Shown: positions 55,801-64,000 of the stretch, piece after piece
How the letters are laid out: each line of letters starts with the position of its first letter
Position numbering within the stretch: position 1 is the first letter of the stretch
From: FEN-1297 sp963843605
GTDB taxonomy: Bacteria > Bacteroidota > Ignavibacteria > Ignavibacteriales > Ignavibacteriaceae
Assembly (NCBI GenBank): GCA_963843605.1
Contig: CAWJLA010000009.1
Location: 1-64,000, forward strand
Direction: 5' to 3'
DNA length: 64,000 nucleotides
Notes under the pieces: generated by a model
The model's database searches: none
Told to the model about the DNA's origin: nothing
The model's input: the letters and a program-made list of their open reading frames with translations, nothing else
Translations under genes and position numbers: made by a program

Positions 55801-55860
55801 TTGACTAAGTATAGCCAGAATATTATATTAGCACTCGCTTTTAATGAGTGCTAATATAAT
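55801..55860 (+). promoter_or_regulatory. groESL promoter with CIRCE operator (HrcA site)
   Basis: TTAGCACTC (55828-55836), nine bases, GAGTGCTAA (55846-55854) is an exact CIRCE element; flanking AT bases extend the palindrome to 15 base pairs per arm. TTGACT (55801-55806), a 17-base spacer and TATATT (55824-55829) give a sigma70-like promoter whose -10 region overlaps the operator, so HrcA binding would block transcription. The rest of the upstream gap from 55531 shows no gene. hrcA is not in the window. Confidence 0.92.
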
Positions 55861-55892
55861 TCTGTAAAAAAAATCTAATTGGAGGTTAAGAT

Positions 55893-56189
55893 ATGGCAAA
55901 AATTAATTTAAAGCCTTTGGCTGATAGAGTGATTGTAAAGCCCAGTGAAGCTGAAGAAACCACTAAGGGCGGTATATTTCTACCTGATACAGCAAAAGAA
56001 AAACCGATCGAAGGTACAATTGTAGCAATCGGACCGGGAAGAACGGCAGACGACGGAAAAGTTGTAAAACCTGAAGTAAAAGTCGGAGATAAAGTTCTTT
56101 ACGGAAAATACAGCGGCACGGAAGTAAAAGTTGAGGGAGAAGATTATTTGATTATGCGTGAGAGCGATATTTTCGCAATTATCGGTTAA
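55893..56189 (+). CDS. groES: co-chaperonin GroES
   Basis: 98 residues: LKPLADRVIVKPSEAEE, the mobile loop TTKGGIFLPDTAKEKP, GTIVAIGPGR, VGDKVLYGKYSGTEVKV and YLIMRESDIFAIIG. It caps the GroEL ring. It lies 39 bases before groEL, and the CIRCE/promoter is directly upstream. The ATG follows GGAGGT. Confidence 0.97.
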   Translation: MAKINLKPLADRVIVKPSEAEETTKGGIFLPDTAKEKPIEGTIVAIGPGRTADDGKVVKPEVKVGDKVLYGKYSGTEVKVEGEDYLIMRESDIFAIIG

Positions 56190-56228
56190 TCAAAATTTTA
56201 GAAAATTAACAAAATTGGAGGATTAAAC

Positions 56229-57868
56229 ATGGCTTCGAAATTAATTGAGTATAATACTGAAGCACGTTCGAAATTAAAGAACGGGGTAGATAAACTGGCA
56301 AATGCCGTAAAAGTTACTTTGGGACCTAAAGGCCGTAACGTAATTCTAGAAAAGAAGTTCGGTGCGCCTACAGTTACAAAAGACGGTGTTTCTGTTGCAA
56401 AAGAAATTGAACTGGAAGACCCGGTTGAAAATATGGGCGCTCAGATGGTTCGCGAAGTAGCTTCAAAAACCAGCGATGTTGCCGGAGACGGTACAACTAC
56501 TGCAACGGTTCTTGCACAGGCTATTTATAGAGAAGGATTAAAGAACGTAACTGCCGGTGCCAACCCGATGGATTTAAAAGAGGTATCGATTTAGCAGTTG
56601 AGAAAGTTATTGAAAACCTTAAAAAAGTTAGCCGTGATGTTGAAGGAAGAAATGAAATTGCTCAAGTAGGTTCTATTTCCGCTAATAACGACAAATCAAT
56701 CGGCGAGTTAATTGCAGATGCAATGGAAAAAGTCGGTAAAGACGGTGTTATTACCGTTGAAGAAGCAAAAGGTACTGAAACCGGACTGGATGTAGTTGAA
56801 GGTATGCAGTTCGACCGCGGTTATCTTTCTCCTTACTTCGTTACAAATACCGAGACAATGGAAACCATTTTAGAAGATCCGTATATATTAATTCACGACA
56901 AGAAGATCTCAGCAATGAAGGATCTGCTCCCTATTCTGGAGAAAGTTGCTCAGCAGGGTAAATCTATGTTGATAATAGCAGAAGACCTCGAAGGCGAAGC
57001 TTTAGCTACTTTGGTAGTTAATAAAATCCGCGGTACTTTGAGAATCGCCGCAGTAAAAGCTCCGGGATTCGGCGACAGGAGAAAAGCAATGCTGGAAGAT
57101 ATAGGCGTATTAACAGGCGGTACCGTTATATCCGAAGAAAGAGGCTTCAAACTGGAAAACGCTACCGTATCTTACCTAGGAACTGCTAAAAAAGTTGTAA
57201 TCGACAAAGATAACACTACTATCGTAGAGGGTGCCGGAAAAGCCGAAGATATCAAAAAGAGAATTAATGAGATCAAAGCACAGATCGAAAAAACCACCTC
57301 GGATTACGATAAAGAAAAATTACAGGAAAGATTAGCTAAACTATCCGGCGGAGTTGCCGTATTGAAGATCGGCGCTTCTACAGAAGTTGAAATGAAAGAA
57401 AAGAAAGCCCGTGTTGAAGATGCTCTTCATGCAACCCGTGCGGCTGTTGAAGAAGGAATCGTAGCCGGCGGCGGTGTTGCTCTGGTTAGAGCAGTATCCG
57501 TACTTGATAAGCTTACAGGCGCAAACCAGGATCAAACAACCGGTGTTAAAATTGTAAAAAAAGCACTTGAGGAACCTTTAAGACAAATCGTAAATAATGC
57601 AGGTTTGGAAGGCTCTGTAGTTCTTCAAAAAGTACTTGAAGGTAAAGATGATTACGGATTTAATGCTGCTACCGAAACTTATGAGAACTTAATAAAAGCA
57701 GGCGTAATCGATCCTACGAAAGTAACCAGAACTGCTCTTGAAAATGCTGCTTCAGTTGCTTCATTATTGCTGACTACGGAAGCGGTTGTATTTGAAAAGA
57801 AAGAAAAAGAAGCTCCGATGCCGCCAATGCCAGGAGGCGGTATGGGTGATATGGGCGGAATGTACTAA
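56229..57868 (+). CDS. groEL: chaperonin GroEL, one apparent frameshift
   Basis: Hsp60 chaperonin. The first part reads LIEYNTEARSKLKNGVDKLA, VTLGPKGRNVILEKKFG and VAGDGTTTATVLAQAI (ATP site with catalytic Asp), up to GANPMDLK. At about 56580 one A seems missing from an AAAA run; with it the text would continue RGIDLAVEKVIENLKK, which is found in the next frame, and the gene then runs to 57868. Later segments AIGYEE-like VVEGMQFDRGYLSPYFVT, VAGGGVALVRAV and a C-terminal Gly-Gly-Met tail (MPGGGMGDMGGMY) are intact. Combined length about 547 residues is standard. An essential gene with a single homopolymer deletion points to sequencing error. A terminator follows. Confidence 0.96.
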
Positions 57869-57888
57869 AATTCCGGATCTTTAGTTCT

Positions 57889-57918
57889 TAAAAGCGGAAC
57901 GCCTGTTCCGCTTTTTTT
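57889..57918 (+). terminator. rho-independent terminator of groESL
   Basis: AAAGCGGAAC (57891-57900), loop GCCT, GTTCCGCTTT (57905-57914) and a following run of T form a textbook intrinsic terminator about 20 bases after the groEL stop. Confidence 0.93.
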
Positions 57919-58068
57919 ATTTCATTTCTTTTATTTCATTCCATTTTATTAAATCTTATTTTAAATTCGTAATAAAATTAATTACTGTATTGTCTATGTC
58001 GGTGGCTTTTTATAAGTACTATTGAAGATAAATAGTTATTGACAACCGGAAAAAACGGAGATTTCCAT

Positions 58069-61000
58069 TTGACATCTGAAGAACTTGACGAACTTCTTTC
58101 CGAAGCTAAAGAGCACTTAAATCAGGGGCGATTCAGAATGGCCCTTACTGCGGCAAAAAAGGTATATGAAGAAAAGCCGAATAATATCGAAGCCTCGGCA
58201 TTTATGGCGTGGGCTTTGCTCGAAAACGGTTACTCAGCCGAATCTCTCGAACTCGCAAATCTTGCCGTACAGGAAAACAGAAACGATGTAAACGTCTATT
58301 TATACCGCGGATTTCTACTTATGCGAATGAGCATATTCAGCGGAGCTGTATCGGATCTAGATCGTGCAATTGAAAATAATACCGATCAGCTCTCATGGGC
58401 GCATTTAAATAAAGCAAGGGCACTTGCGGGCCTTGGTAAATACGCCGAAGGAATGAAAGAAATTGACTTATCGCTGGAAACTTCACCTGTACGTGACGAA
58501 AAATTGCTTCAAATAAAGAACTGGTTTGCAAAAGCTATAGGTTATGAAGAGGGGTTTTTCAGCGGAATTATGAATAAGAAGAAAAGCTTTCTTACCGATG
58601 GAATTGAGGCATTTAAACAAAAAGAATATTGGTTCTCATTATGGGTCTCCGAAAAAACTCTGGATACACCTGCTCTAAAACATGAACATTATCAGGCCCG
58701 GATACTTCAACTGGAATCGCTTCTGGCTATGTATTTAATTAAAGATGCATATGAAAAAGCCGAGAAAATAAAGAACGAATTAAAAGACGATTTAAAGTTC
58801 GATAAAATTTACCAGAGGATATTAAAACTATACTCCGGCGGAAACACAACAAGCAATGCATATGAAGCTATAACTGATATTTCGAGAAAAACCAAGCTTG
58901 AATTTTATGAAAATAAATTCTTTCACATTTATCATGCAAAAACTTACGACCTGATTGAGAACCTGCGTGCCGGCAAAAGGACTTATCTGCTTCAATTTAA
59001 TGAAGATACTATCAGATATATTGGCGTTGAAGTGGTACTGGATAATCCATTTTACGGAAATAAAAAAGTGAATTTGGAAGGGGCCGCAGTCTGGTATTTA
59101 AATAATAACGAAGTAGGCAGACATAATTTTAATCTCTCGGTAGAAAAAGACTGGGAAATTGTTGAGTTCGTTCAAAGCTGGGGAACCGACTCACCCGGTT
59201 TCTGGAAAGAAGGTCAGGGCAAAGTAGATATTTTTCTGGATAACAATCTTATCTGCACAAGATGGTTTTTAGTTGGCCAGTCCGAAATTGTAAACTTCGA
59301 AGAAAATGAAATAGAATTACAGGCAACCCAGGTTCTTGAAAAACCTTCGACCGATCAGCCAAATGACGTCAAAGCATCCACATTAAATCAGCAGGAGACA
59401 AAATCTCTTGAAGAACTTTTAACAGAGCTTGACAGCTATATCGGGCTGCAGAGCGTAAAACAATCGATGCGCGACTTTGTTAATTATCTGGACTTTATAA
59501 ACGATAGGAAAAAATTAGGTTTAAAAACCCAGGAAAACCTTCCCGTACATTCGGTGTTTCTCGGAAATCCGGGAACGGGAAAAACAACAATTGCAAGATT
59601 ACTCGGGAAAATTTTCAAGGCAATGGGACTTCTAAAGAACGGACATGTTATCGAAGTTGACCGTTCAGGTCTGGTAGGACAGTATATTGGAGAGACGGCG
59701 CAAAAAACAAATAAGGTTATAGACGAAGCAGTAGGCGGATTATTATTTATCGACGAAGCATATGCGCTAAAAAAAGAAGGCAACCAGCAGGACTTCGGAC
59801 AGGAAGCAATTGATGTATTAATTAAGCGAATGGAAGAAAGCCAGGGGGAGTTCGTTGTAATAGCCGCTGGTTATCCTGAAGAAATGAATGCCTTCATAAA
59901 TTCCAACCCCGGTTTAAAATCACGGTTTACTCATTTCTTTTCGTTCGAAGATTATTCACCTGACGAATTAATTGAAATATTTAAAATCGCTTCACTAAAA
60001 GAAGAATACACTATACAGGACGGGGCTCTGACTCTTCTGAAAAAACATTTCACAAAACTTTATAGGAAAAGAGATAAGACTTTCGGCAACGCAAGACTTG
60101 TGCGAAACTATTTTAACGAAGCAAAAATTAATTTAAGCAAAAGGTACCTTCAAATCCCTGCGGATAAAAGATCCAAAGAGACAATGACAACCATTTGCCC
60201 GGAAGATCTTTCAACTATGCTTGAAGAAAATTTCGGAAAACAAGTTAGGTTCGGTATTGATGAAGAAGCATTATCAAAAGCCTTAAACAAATTAAATAAT
60301 CTCACCGGTTTGAGCACTGTCAAAAAAGAAATAAATGAAATAGTTAAACTTGCAAGATTCTACTCGGAACAGGGTGAAAATATACACGATAAATTCTCCT
60401 CGCATCTTGTCTTTCTCGGAAACCCGGGCACAGGTAAAACAACGGTTGCACGGTTGTTCAGCGAAATTTATTCTGCTCTCGGAATATTACCTCGAGGGCA
60501 TCTGGTTGAAATAGACAGGCAGGGACTTGTTGCCAGTTTTGTAGGACAGACAGCTGAAAAGACAAAAACAGTAATCGACCGTGCAATGGGCGGTACTTTA
60601 TTTATTGACGAAGCCTACACACTGGTTAAATTCGGGGAAAATACCGGCAGCGATTTCGGAAAAGAAGCACTGGATACTTTATTAAAAAGAATGGAAGATG
60701 ACAGAGGCAAATTTATAGTTATTGTTGCAGGTTATACGGAGGAAATGAATAATTTCCTCAACAGCAATCCCGGTCTTCAATCAAGATTTACAAAAAAAAT
60801 ATTCTTTGAAGATTATTCTCCTGACGAGTTGATGGTAATAGCGCAGAAGTTGTGGGAAAGCAAGGGACATATTATTGACGATGAAGCAGTTGATCCTCTG
60901 CGTAAGTACTTTAACAAGATCTATAAAAACCGGGATAAAACATTCGGAAATGCCCGGCTGGTAAGAGATTTGGTTGAATCCGCGTTGAAAAACCAAATGC

Positions 61001-61950
61001 TGAGAATTGCAGATATACCGGCCGAAGAACGGCACGAAGAAGTATTAAAATATATCATGCTGCCGGATATAACCGAAATTATTTCTCAAGGAAAGATTAA
61101 AGATAATATAAAGCTTGAAGGCAATCCGGAATTACTTGATAAATATTTGTCGGAATTATCCGGCCTTGCCGGACTTGGTTCTGTAAAAAAATCAGTATCC
61201 AAATTGATTAACAGTCTAAAGGTAGCAAAGCTCCGCAAACAAAGAGGTCTGAAAGTAATTCCTAAAAACCTTAACTCTGTTTTCATGGGCAATCCCGGTA
61301 CCGGCAAAACCACAATGGCCAGGCTGTTAAGTAAAATTTATAAGGAATTAGGAATATTAGATAAAGGACATATTATAGAAGCTGACAGATCTTCTCTGGT
61401 AACAGGATATTTGGGACAGACAGCAACTAAAACTAACGAAATTATCGATAAGGCAATGGGAGGTATTCTATATATTGAAGAAGCACATTCTTTAGCCAGA
61501 AATTTCTCTGATGCCGGTCAGGAAGCAGTAGATACTTTATCAAAAAGAATTGAAGAGGAACGTGGGAAATTTATTATAATATTATCCGGTTATACGGAAG
61601 AGATGAAAATTTTTCTAGATTCAAATCCCGGCATCCAATCCAAATTCCCGAACAATTTCCATTTTGAAGATTATACTCCGCGTCAGATGTTGGAAATTGC
61701 ACTTGTTATTAGCGAAAAGAACGGCTACACACTTGACGAAGGAGCTTGGCAACTGCTTCTTGAGATTTTTAATAAATTATATTCCTCAAGAGATAAAAAC
61801 TTCGGGAACGCTCATACGGTAAAGAATATTCTTTATAAAGCCATAAGTAATCAGGAGGAAAGGATATTGTCATTACTTGAACCGGAAGATTCCGACCTAA
61901 TTACAATTACTCTGGAAGATGTGGACAAAATCGAAAGGGACGATTATTAA
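58069..61950 (+). CDS. TPR protein with three tandem CbxX/CfqX-type AAA+ ATPase domains
   Basis: 1293 residues from the TTG at 58069, which has CGGAG eight bases upstream; a TTG at 58039 lacks a site. Residues 1-150 are TPR repeats, about 280-405 a beta-rich domain (EVVLDNPFYGNKKVNLEGAAVW), followed by three AAA+ modules (about 445-715, 735-1000, 1035-1290). Each has GNPGTGKTT (Walker A at about 500, 785 and 1073) and a GLxxVK entry motif. Walker B is LLFIDEAYAL and TLFIDEAYTL in the first two but ILYIEEAHSL in the third. Each has the N-P-G-L/I-x-S-R/K sensor region and the RDKxFGNAR(L/T)V segment typical of CbxX/CfqX/SpoVK/EccA. The family remodels protein complexes such as Rubisco or type VII secretion partners; the target here is unknown. 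Confidence 0.87.
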   Translation: MTSEELDELLSEAKEHLNQGRFRMALTAAKKVYEEKPNNIEASAFMAWALLENGYSAESLELANLAVQENRNDVNVYLYRGFLLMRMSIFSGAVSDLDRAIENNTDQLSWAHLNKARALAGLGKYAEGMKEIDLSLETSPVRDEKLLQIKNWFAKAIGYEEGFFSGIMNKKKSFLTDGIEAFKQKEYWFSLWVSEKTLDTPALKHEHYQARILQLESLLAMYLIKDAYEKAEKIKNELKDDLKFDKIYQRILKLYSGGNTTSNAYEAITDISRKTKLEFYENKFFHIYHAKTYDLIENLRAGKRTYLLQFNEDTIRYIGVEVVLDNPFYGNKKVNLEGAAVWYLNNNEVGRHNFNLSVEKDWEIVEFVQSWGTDSPGFWKEGQGKVDIFLDNNLICTRWFLVGQSEIVNFEENEIELQATQVLEKPSTDQPNDVKASTLNQQETKSLEELLTELDSYIGLQSVKQSMRDFVNYLDFINDRKKLGLKTQENLPVHSVFLGNPGTGKTTIARLLGKIFKAMGLLKNGHVIEVDRSGLVGQYIGETAQKTNKVIDEAVGGLLFIDEAYALKKEGNQQDFGQEAIDVLIKRMEESQGEFVVIAAGYPEEMNAFINSNPGLKSRFTHFFSFEDYSPDELIEIFKIASLKEEYTIQDGALTLLKKHFTKLYRKRDKTFGNARLVRNYFNEAKINLSKRYLQIPADKRSKETMTTICPEDLSTMLEENFGKQVRFGIDEEALSKALNKLNNLTGLSTVKKEINEIVKLARFYSEQGENIHDKFSSHLVFLGNPGTGKTTVARLFSEIYSALGILPRGHLVEIDRQGLVASFVGQTAEKTKTVIDRAMGGTLFIDEAYTLVKFGENTGSDFGKEALDTLLKRMEDDRGKFIVIVAGYTEEMNNFLNSNPGLQSRFTKKIFFEDYSPDELMVIAQKLWESKGHIIDDEAVDPLRKYFNKIYKNRDKTFGNARLVRDLVESALKNQMLRIADIPAEERHEEVLKYIMLPDITEIISQGKIKDNIKLEGNPELLDKYLSELSGLAGLGSVKKSVSKLINSLKVAKLRKQRGLKVIPKNLNSVFMGNPGTGKTTMARLLSKIYKELGILDKGHIIEADRSSLVTGYLGQTATKTNEIIDKAMGGILYIEEAHSLARNFSDAGQEAVDTLSKRIEEERGKFIIILSGYTEEMKIFLDSNPGIQSKFPNNFHFEDYTPRQMLEIALVISEKNGYTLDEGAWQLLLEIFNKLYSSRDKNFGNAHTVKNILYKAISNQEERILSLLEPEDSDLITITLEDVDKIERDDY

Positions 61951-61971
61951 AACGATTTATTCAGAAACGAC

Positions 61972-62661
61972 TTAATCAATATCTTCCGGAAATGTTTTTT
62001 CCGAAATAGTTTCAATAAGTTTATTCTTTTCAACTATTACCGCCGTCAGTTTATTTCCTGCATAAATGGAAGTGTCAATATAAAGAGTATTACTGCTTTC
62101 GTTGTAAATTACATCATCCATTCTGGTATGCCCAACTACCTGCAGTTTGCCGATATTTAACAACTCACCTCTTGTCCATATTATGCTTTGAGATTCGGCT
62201 AGGTCATCGGCTAAAAATTTACTCAACGCTTCCGAATCGGAAAGAAAATTATTCGGAAGCTTTGATTTATAATATTTGGATATACCGGCATGCGATATAA
62301 AGCAATCTTCCAAATTAAAAAACAGCGGAGCTTTTTCAATTAAACTCAGGTGCTCTTTTATTTTTTTCTCTTTTCCCTCATACGACTGAATAGTATTTTC
62401 ATATCCGTTGAAAAGCCACGAATTTCCCATTGGAGAAGAAGGAAAATTTATGAAAAAATAGAACATATAATCGTGGTTGCCGGGAGTGAATGGGATATTT
62501 TCTTTAACCAAATATTCAATTACATCGTAGCTGAATTTTCCCCGGTCGATTAAATCTCCTACGCTGTAAATCATTATTCCGGGATATTTTTTCCTAATCT
62601 TTTCCACCAAAGCTTTTAAGGTATTAACACATCCGTGAATGTCGCCTATTACCGCAACCAT
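61972..62661 (-). CDS. calcineurin-type serine/threonine phosphatase or ApaH-like phosphatase
   Basis: 229 residues with the metallophosphatase motifs VIGDIHGCVNTL (GDxHG), YSVGDLIDRGKFS (GDxxDRG), PGNHDYM (GNHD), ISHAGIS and VVGHTRMDDV. This order matches protein phosphatase 1-like and diadenosine tetraphosphatase-like enzymes. Protein substrates versus nucleotide substrates cannot be told apart. It converges with the triple-AAA+ gene, with 21 bases between the stops. Metal ions (Mn or Fe) are expected at the active site. Confidence 0.87.
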   Translation of the reverse strand: MVAVIGDIHGCVNTLKALVEKIRKKYPGIMIYSVGDLIDRGKFSYDVIEYLVKENIPFTPGNHDYMFYFFINFPSSPMGNSWLFNGYENTIQSYEGKEKKIKEHLSLIEKAPLFFNLEDCFISHAGISKYYKSKLPNNFLSDSEALSKFLADDLAESQSIIWTRGELLNIGKLQVVGHTRMDDVIYNESSNTLYIDTSIYAGNKLTAVIVEKNKLIETISEKTFPEDID

Positions 62662-62701
62662 ATATAATTTTCTGTATTTATTTTATTAAGAAATTAAAAA
62701 T

Positions 62702-62735
62702 ATTGCCTTGACTGTTAATCAGCAATCAAGGCAAA
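62702..62735 (-). terminator. hairpin after the CoA-transferase gene
   Basis: TTGCCTTGA (62703-62711) and TCAAGGCAA (62726-62734) form a nine-base-pair stem with a 14-base loop about 25 bases downstream of the stop at 62761. On the minus strand it is followed by TATTTTTAATTT, a broken U-run, giving a likely terminator. Confidence 0.65.
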
Positions 62736-62760
62736 ATAATAAAAACTACTATTTTAGTTT

Positions 62761-64000
62761 TTAAATATACTTATTTTTATGTGCATATATACTTAGTTCT
62801 TCTCTAAAATCGGGGTGAGCTATATCAATTAAAGCTTTTATCCTTTCCCTTATGGGTTTTCCGAAAAGTTGTGCAACCCCGTATTCCGTAACCACATAAT
62901 GAACATCGCCACGTGTAGTTACGACGCCGGCACCGGGTTTTAATTGAGATACTATTCTTGAGATTTTAAAATCTTTGGTTGTGGAAGGAAGTGCAATTAT
63001 CGGTTTACCGCCTTCGGAACGGGAAGCACCGCGTATAAAATCCAGTTGACCGCCGAAACCGCTGTAAAGTCTTGGACCTATTGAATCGGAACAGACCTGG
63101 CCTGTAATATCGATTTCAATAGCAGAATTTATCGCAACCATTTTGTAATTTTTCGCTATTACAAAAGGATCGTTCACATATTCCTGTCTGTGAAATTCGA
63201 TCATTGGATTATTGTTTATAAAATTATATAATTTTTTAGTACCGAGTACAAAGCCGGCTACCATTTTACCCGGGTGCAGTGTTTTCATCTCGTTTGTGAT
63301 AACACCCTTTTCCACAAGTTCAATAGTTCCGTCGGAAAACATTTCGGAGTGAATGCCCAATGCTTTTCTGTCGGACAGGTATTGCAGTACAAAGTCGGGT
63401 ATGGCCCCTATTCCCATTTGCAATGTAGATCCGTCTTCTATAAGTTCGGCTATATTCCTGGCAATTTTTTTATTTATCTCCGTTACTTCCGAAAGATTGT
63501 CCGCGGCTGCCTTGCGGAAGTTCTGCGATATCCTGGTCAACTTCTACGATATAATTAATTTTACTGACATGTATGAAACTGTCGCCCAAAGTACGCGGCA
63601 TGTTTCTATTAACCTGCGCTATAACAATCTTGGCTTTTTCGGCACCTGTTTTAGTCAGACCTACTTCCACTCCGAAGCTGCAAAATCCGTGTTCATCCGG
63701 CGGAGAAACATGAATTAAAGCTACATCCAAATTGATATATCCTTTTGCAAATAACAAAGGTGTTTCATAAAGAAATATAGGAGTAAAATCGGCTCGTCCT
63801 TCGTTTACAGCTTTCCTGCTGTTAGTTCCTATAAAAAACGCGTTATGTCTAAAACTATTTTCCAGACCGGGGGACATGTAAGAAATATCTCCAACCGCAA
63901 GAGCGTGCATAATTTGAATATCGGACAGTTCGTCTTTTCTTTTCACCAATGCATTTATTAACACAGTCGGAAAAGCACAATTTGAATGTGCTAAGATTTT
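62761..64000 (-). CDS. acetyl-CoA hydrolase/4-hydroxybutyrate CoA-transferase family protein, 5' truncated by window, one apparent frameshift
   Basis: The gene enters at base 64000 in mid-protein (ILAHSNCAFPTVLINALVKRKDELSD) and ends at 62761, about 413 residues present. Family segments: GLENSFRHNAFFIGTNSRKAVNEGRADF, HVSPPDEHGFCSFG, INYIVEVDQDIAELPQ, IGAIPDFVLQYLSDRKALGIHSEMFSDG (contains the glutamate thought to be catalytic), and the C-terminal VTTRGDVHYVVTEYGVAQLFGK. The frame changes near 63512 in the text CTTCCGCAAGGCAGCC, one base off, with KAAADNLSEVTEINKKIA following. The enzymes move CoA between acetyl-CoA and acids such as 4-hydroxybutyrate, butyrate or succinate, or hydrolyse acetyl-CoA; which one is not clear. 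Confidence 0.88.

Noticed and set aside
56229..56594. Truncated GroEL as a genuine pseudogene
   Set aside because: The rest of the gene continues without other damage in the next frame, so a single missing A is more likely than loss of an essential chaperonin.

Overview
The window has two parts of unlike origin. Bases 1 to about 4250 are GC-rich and hold two head-to-head genes for large secreted BNR/sortilin-type beta-propeller proteins of the kind common in Acidobacteria. Both are broken by many single-base frame changes. From about 4260 to the end the DNA is AT-rich, with mostly intact reading frames and a gene content (Aquifex-type aconitase, CIRCE-controlled groESL, glgC, several PAS/GAF hybrid histidine kinases, Bacteroidetes-style lipoproteins) that fits a Gram-negative bacterium of the Ignavibacteria/Bacteroidetes-Chlorobi group. 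That placement is inferred from protein resemblance only. The join looks like an assembly chimera. Single-base frame breaks in uvrC, citDE, groEL and a CoA-transferase gene also point to sequence error.

Layout: 4.4-5.1 kb, an intact tRNA-Leu(CAG) next to a 254-bp tandem duplication carrying tRNA-derived copies interrupted by small hairpin inserts; 5.2-10.1 kb, PBP1A, an LpxH-like phosphatase and an M1 aminopeptidase; 10.3-13.5 kb, glgC and uvrC; 13.9-18.4 kb, a minus-strand set of oxidoreductases (SDR, PdxI-like aldo/keto reductase, two NmrA-like paralogues) with an AraC regulator; 18.7-25.6 kb, a lipoprotein, SixA-like phosphatase, the SRP RNA, an orphan DNA methyltransferase and a large hybrid kinase.

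25.8-34.1 kb is a one-direction cluster: isocitrate dehydrogenase, a degenerate HD-domain protein, aconitase, a MmgE/PrpD protein, a CitD-CitE fusion and CitF. Together they could link citrate (or a citrate analogue) cleavage with its isomerisation and oxidation. Next come a patatin-like lipase, an NfeD/SPFH membrane pair, a secreted coiled-coil protein with a lipoprotein partner, a short RecQ and a thioredoxin-like protein. 42.0-47.6 kb is a copper-handling region: a TSUP transporter, a heavy-metal-domain/AraC fusion, an outer-membrane protein of a family seen with metal-resistance genes, CopZ and CopA.

48.3-64 kb holds a second large hybrid kinase, DinB-like, YceI and b561-like membrane proteins (the last preceded by a terminator-like leader hairpin), a lone response regulator, groES-groEL with sigma70-like promoter and CIRCE operator, a large protein with three tandem CbxX/CfqX AAA+ modules, a calcineurin-type phosphatase and an acetyl-CoA hydrolase/transferase cut by the window end. 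I saw no prophage, CRISPR array or transposase. The most interesting items are the interrupted tRNA-Leu repeats, the citrate-lyase cluster with its CitDE fusion, the HMA-AraC fusion and the triple AAA+ protein.
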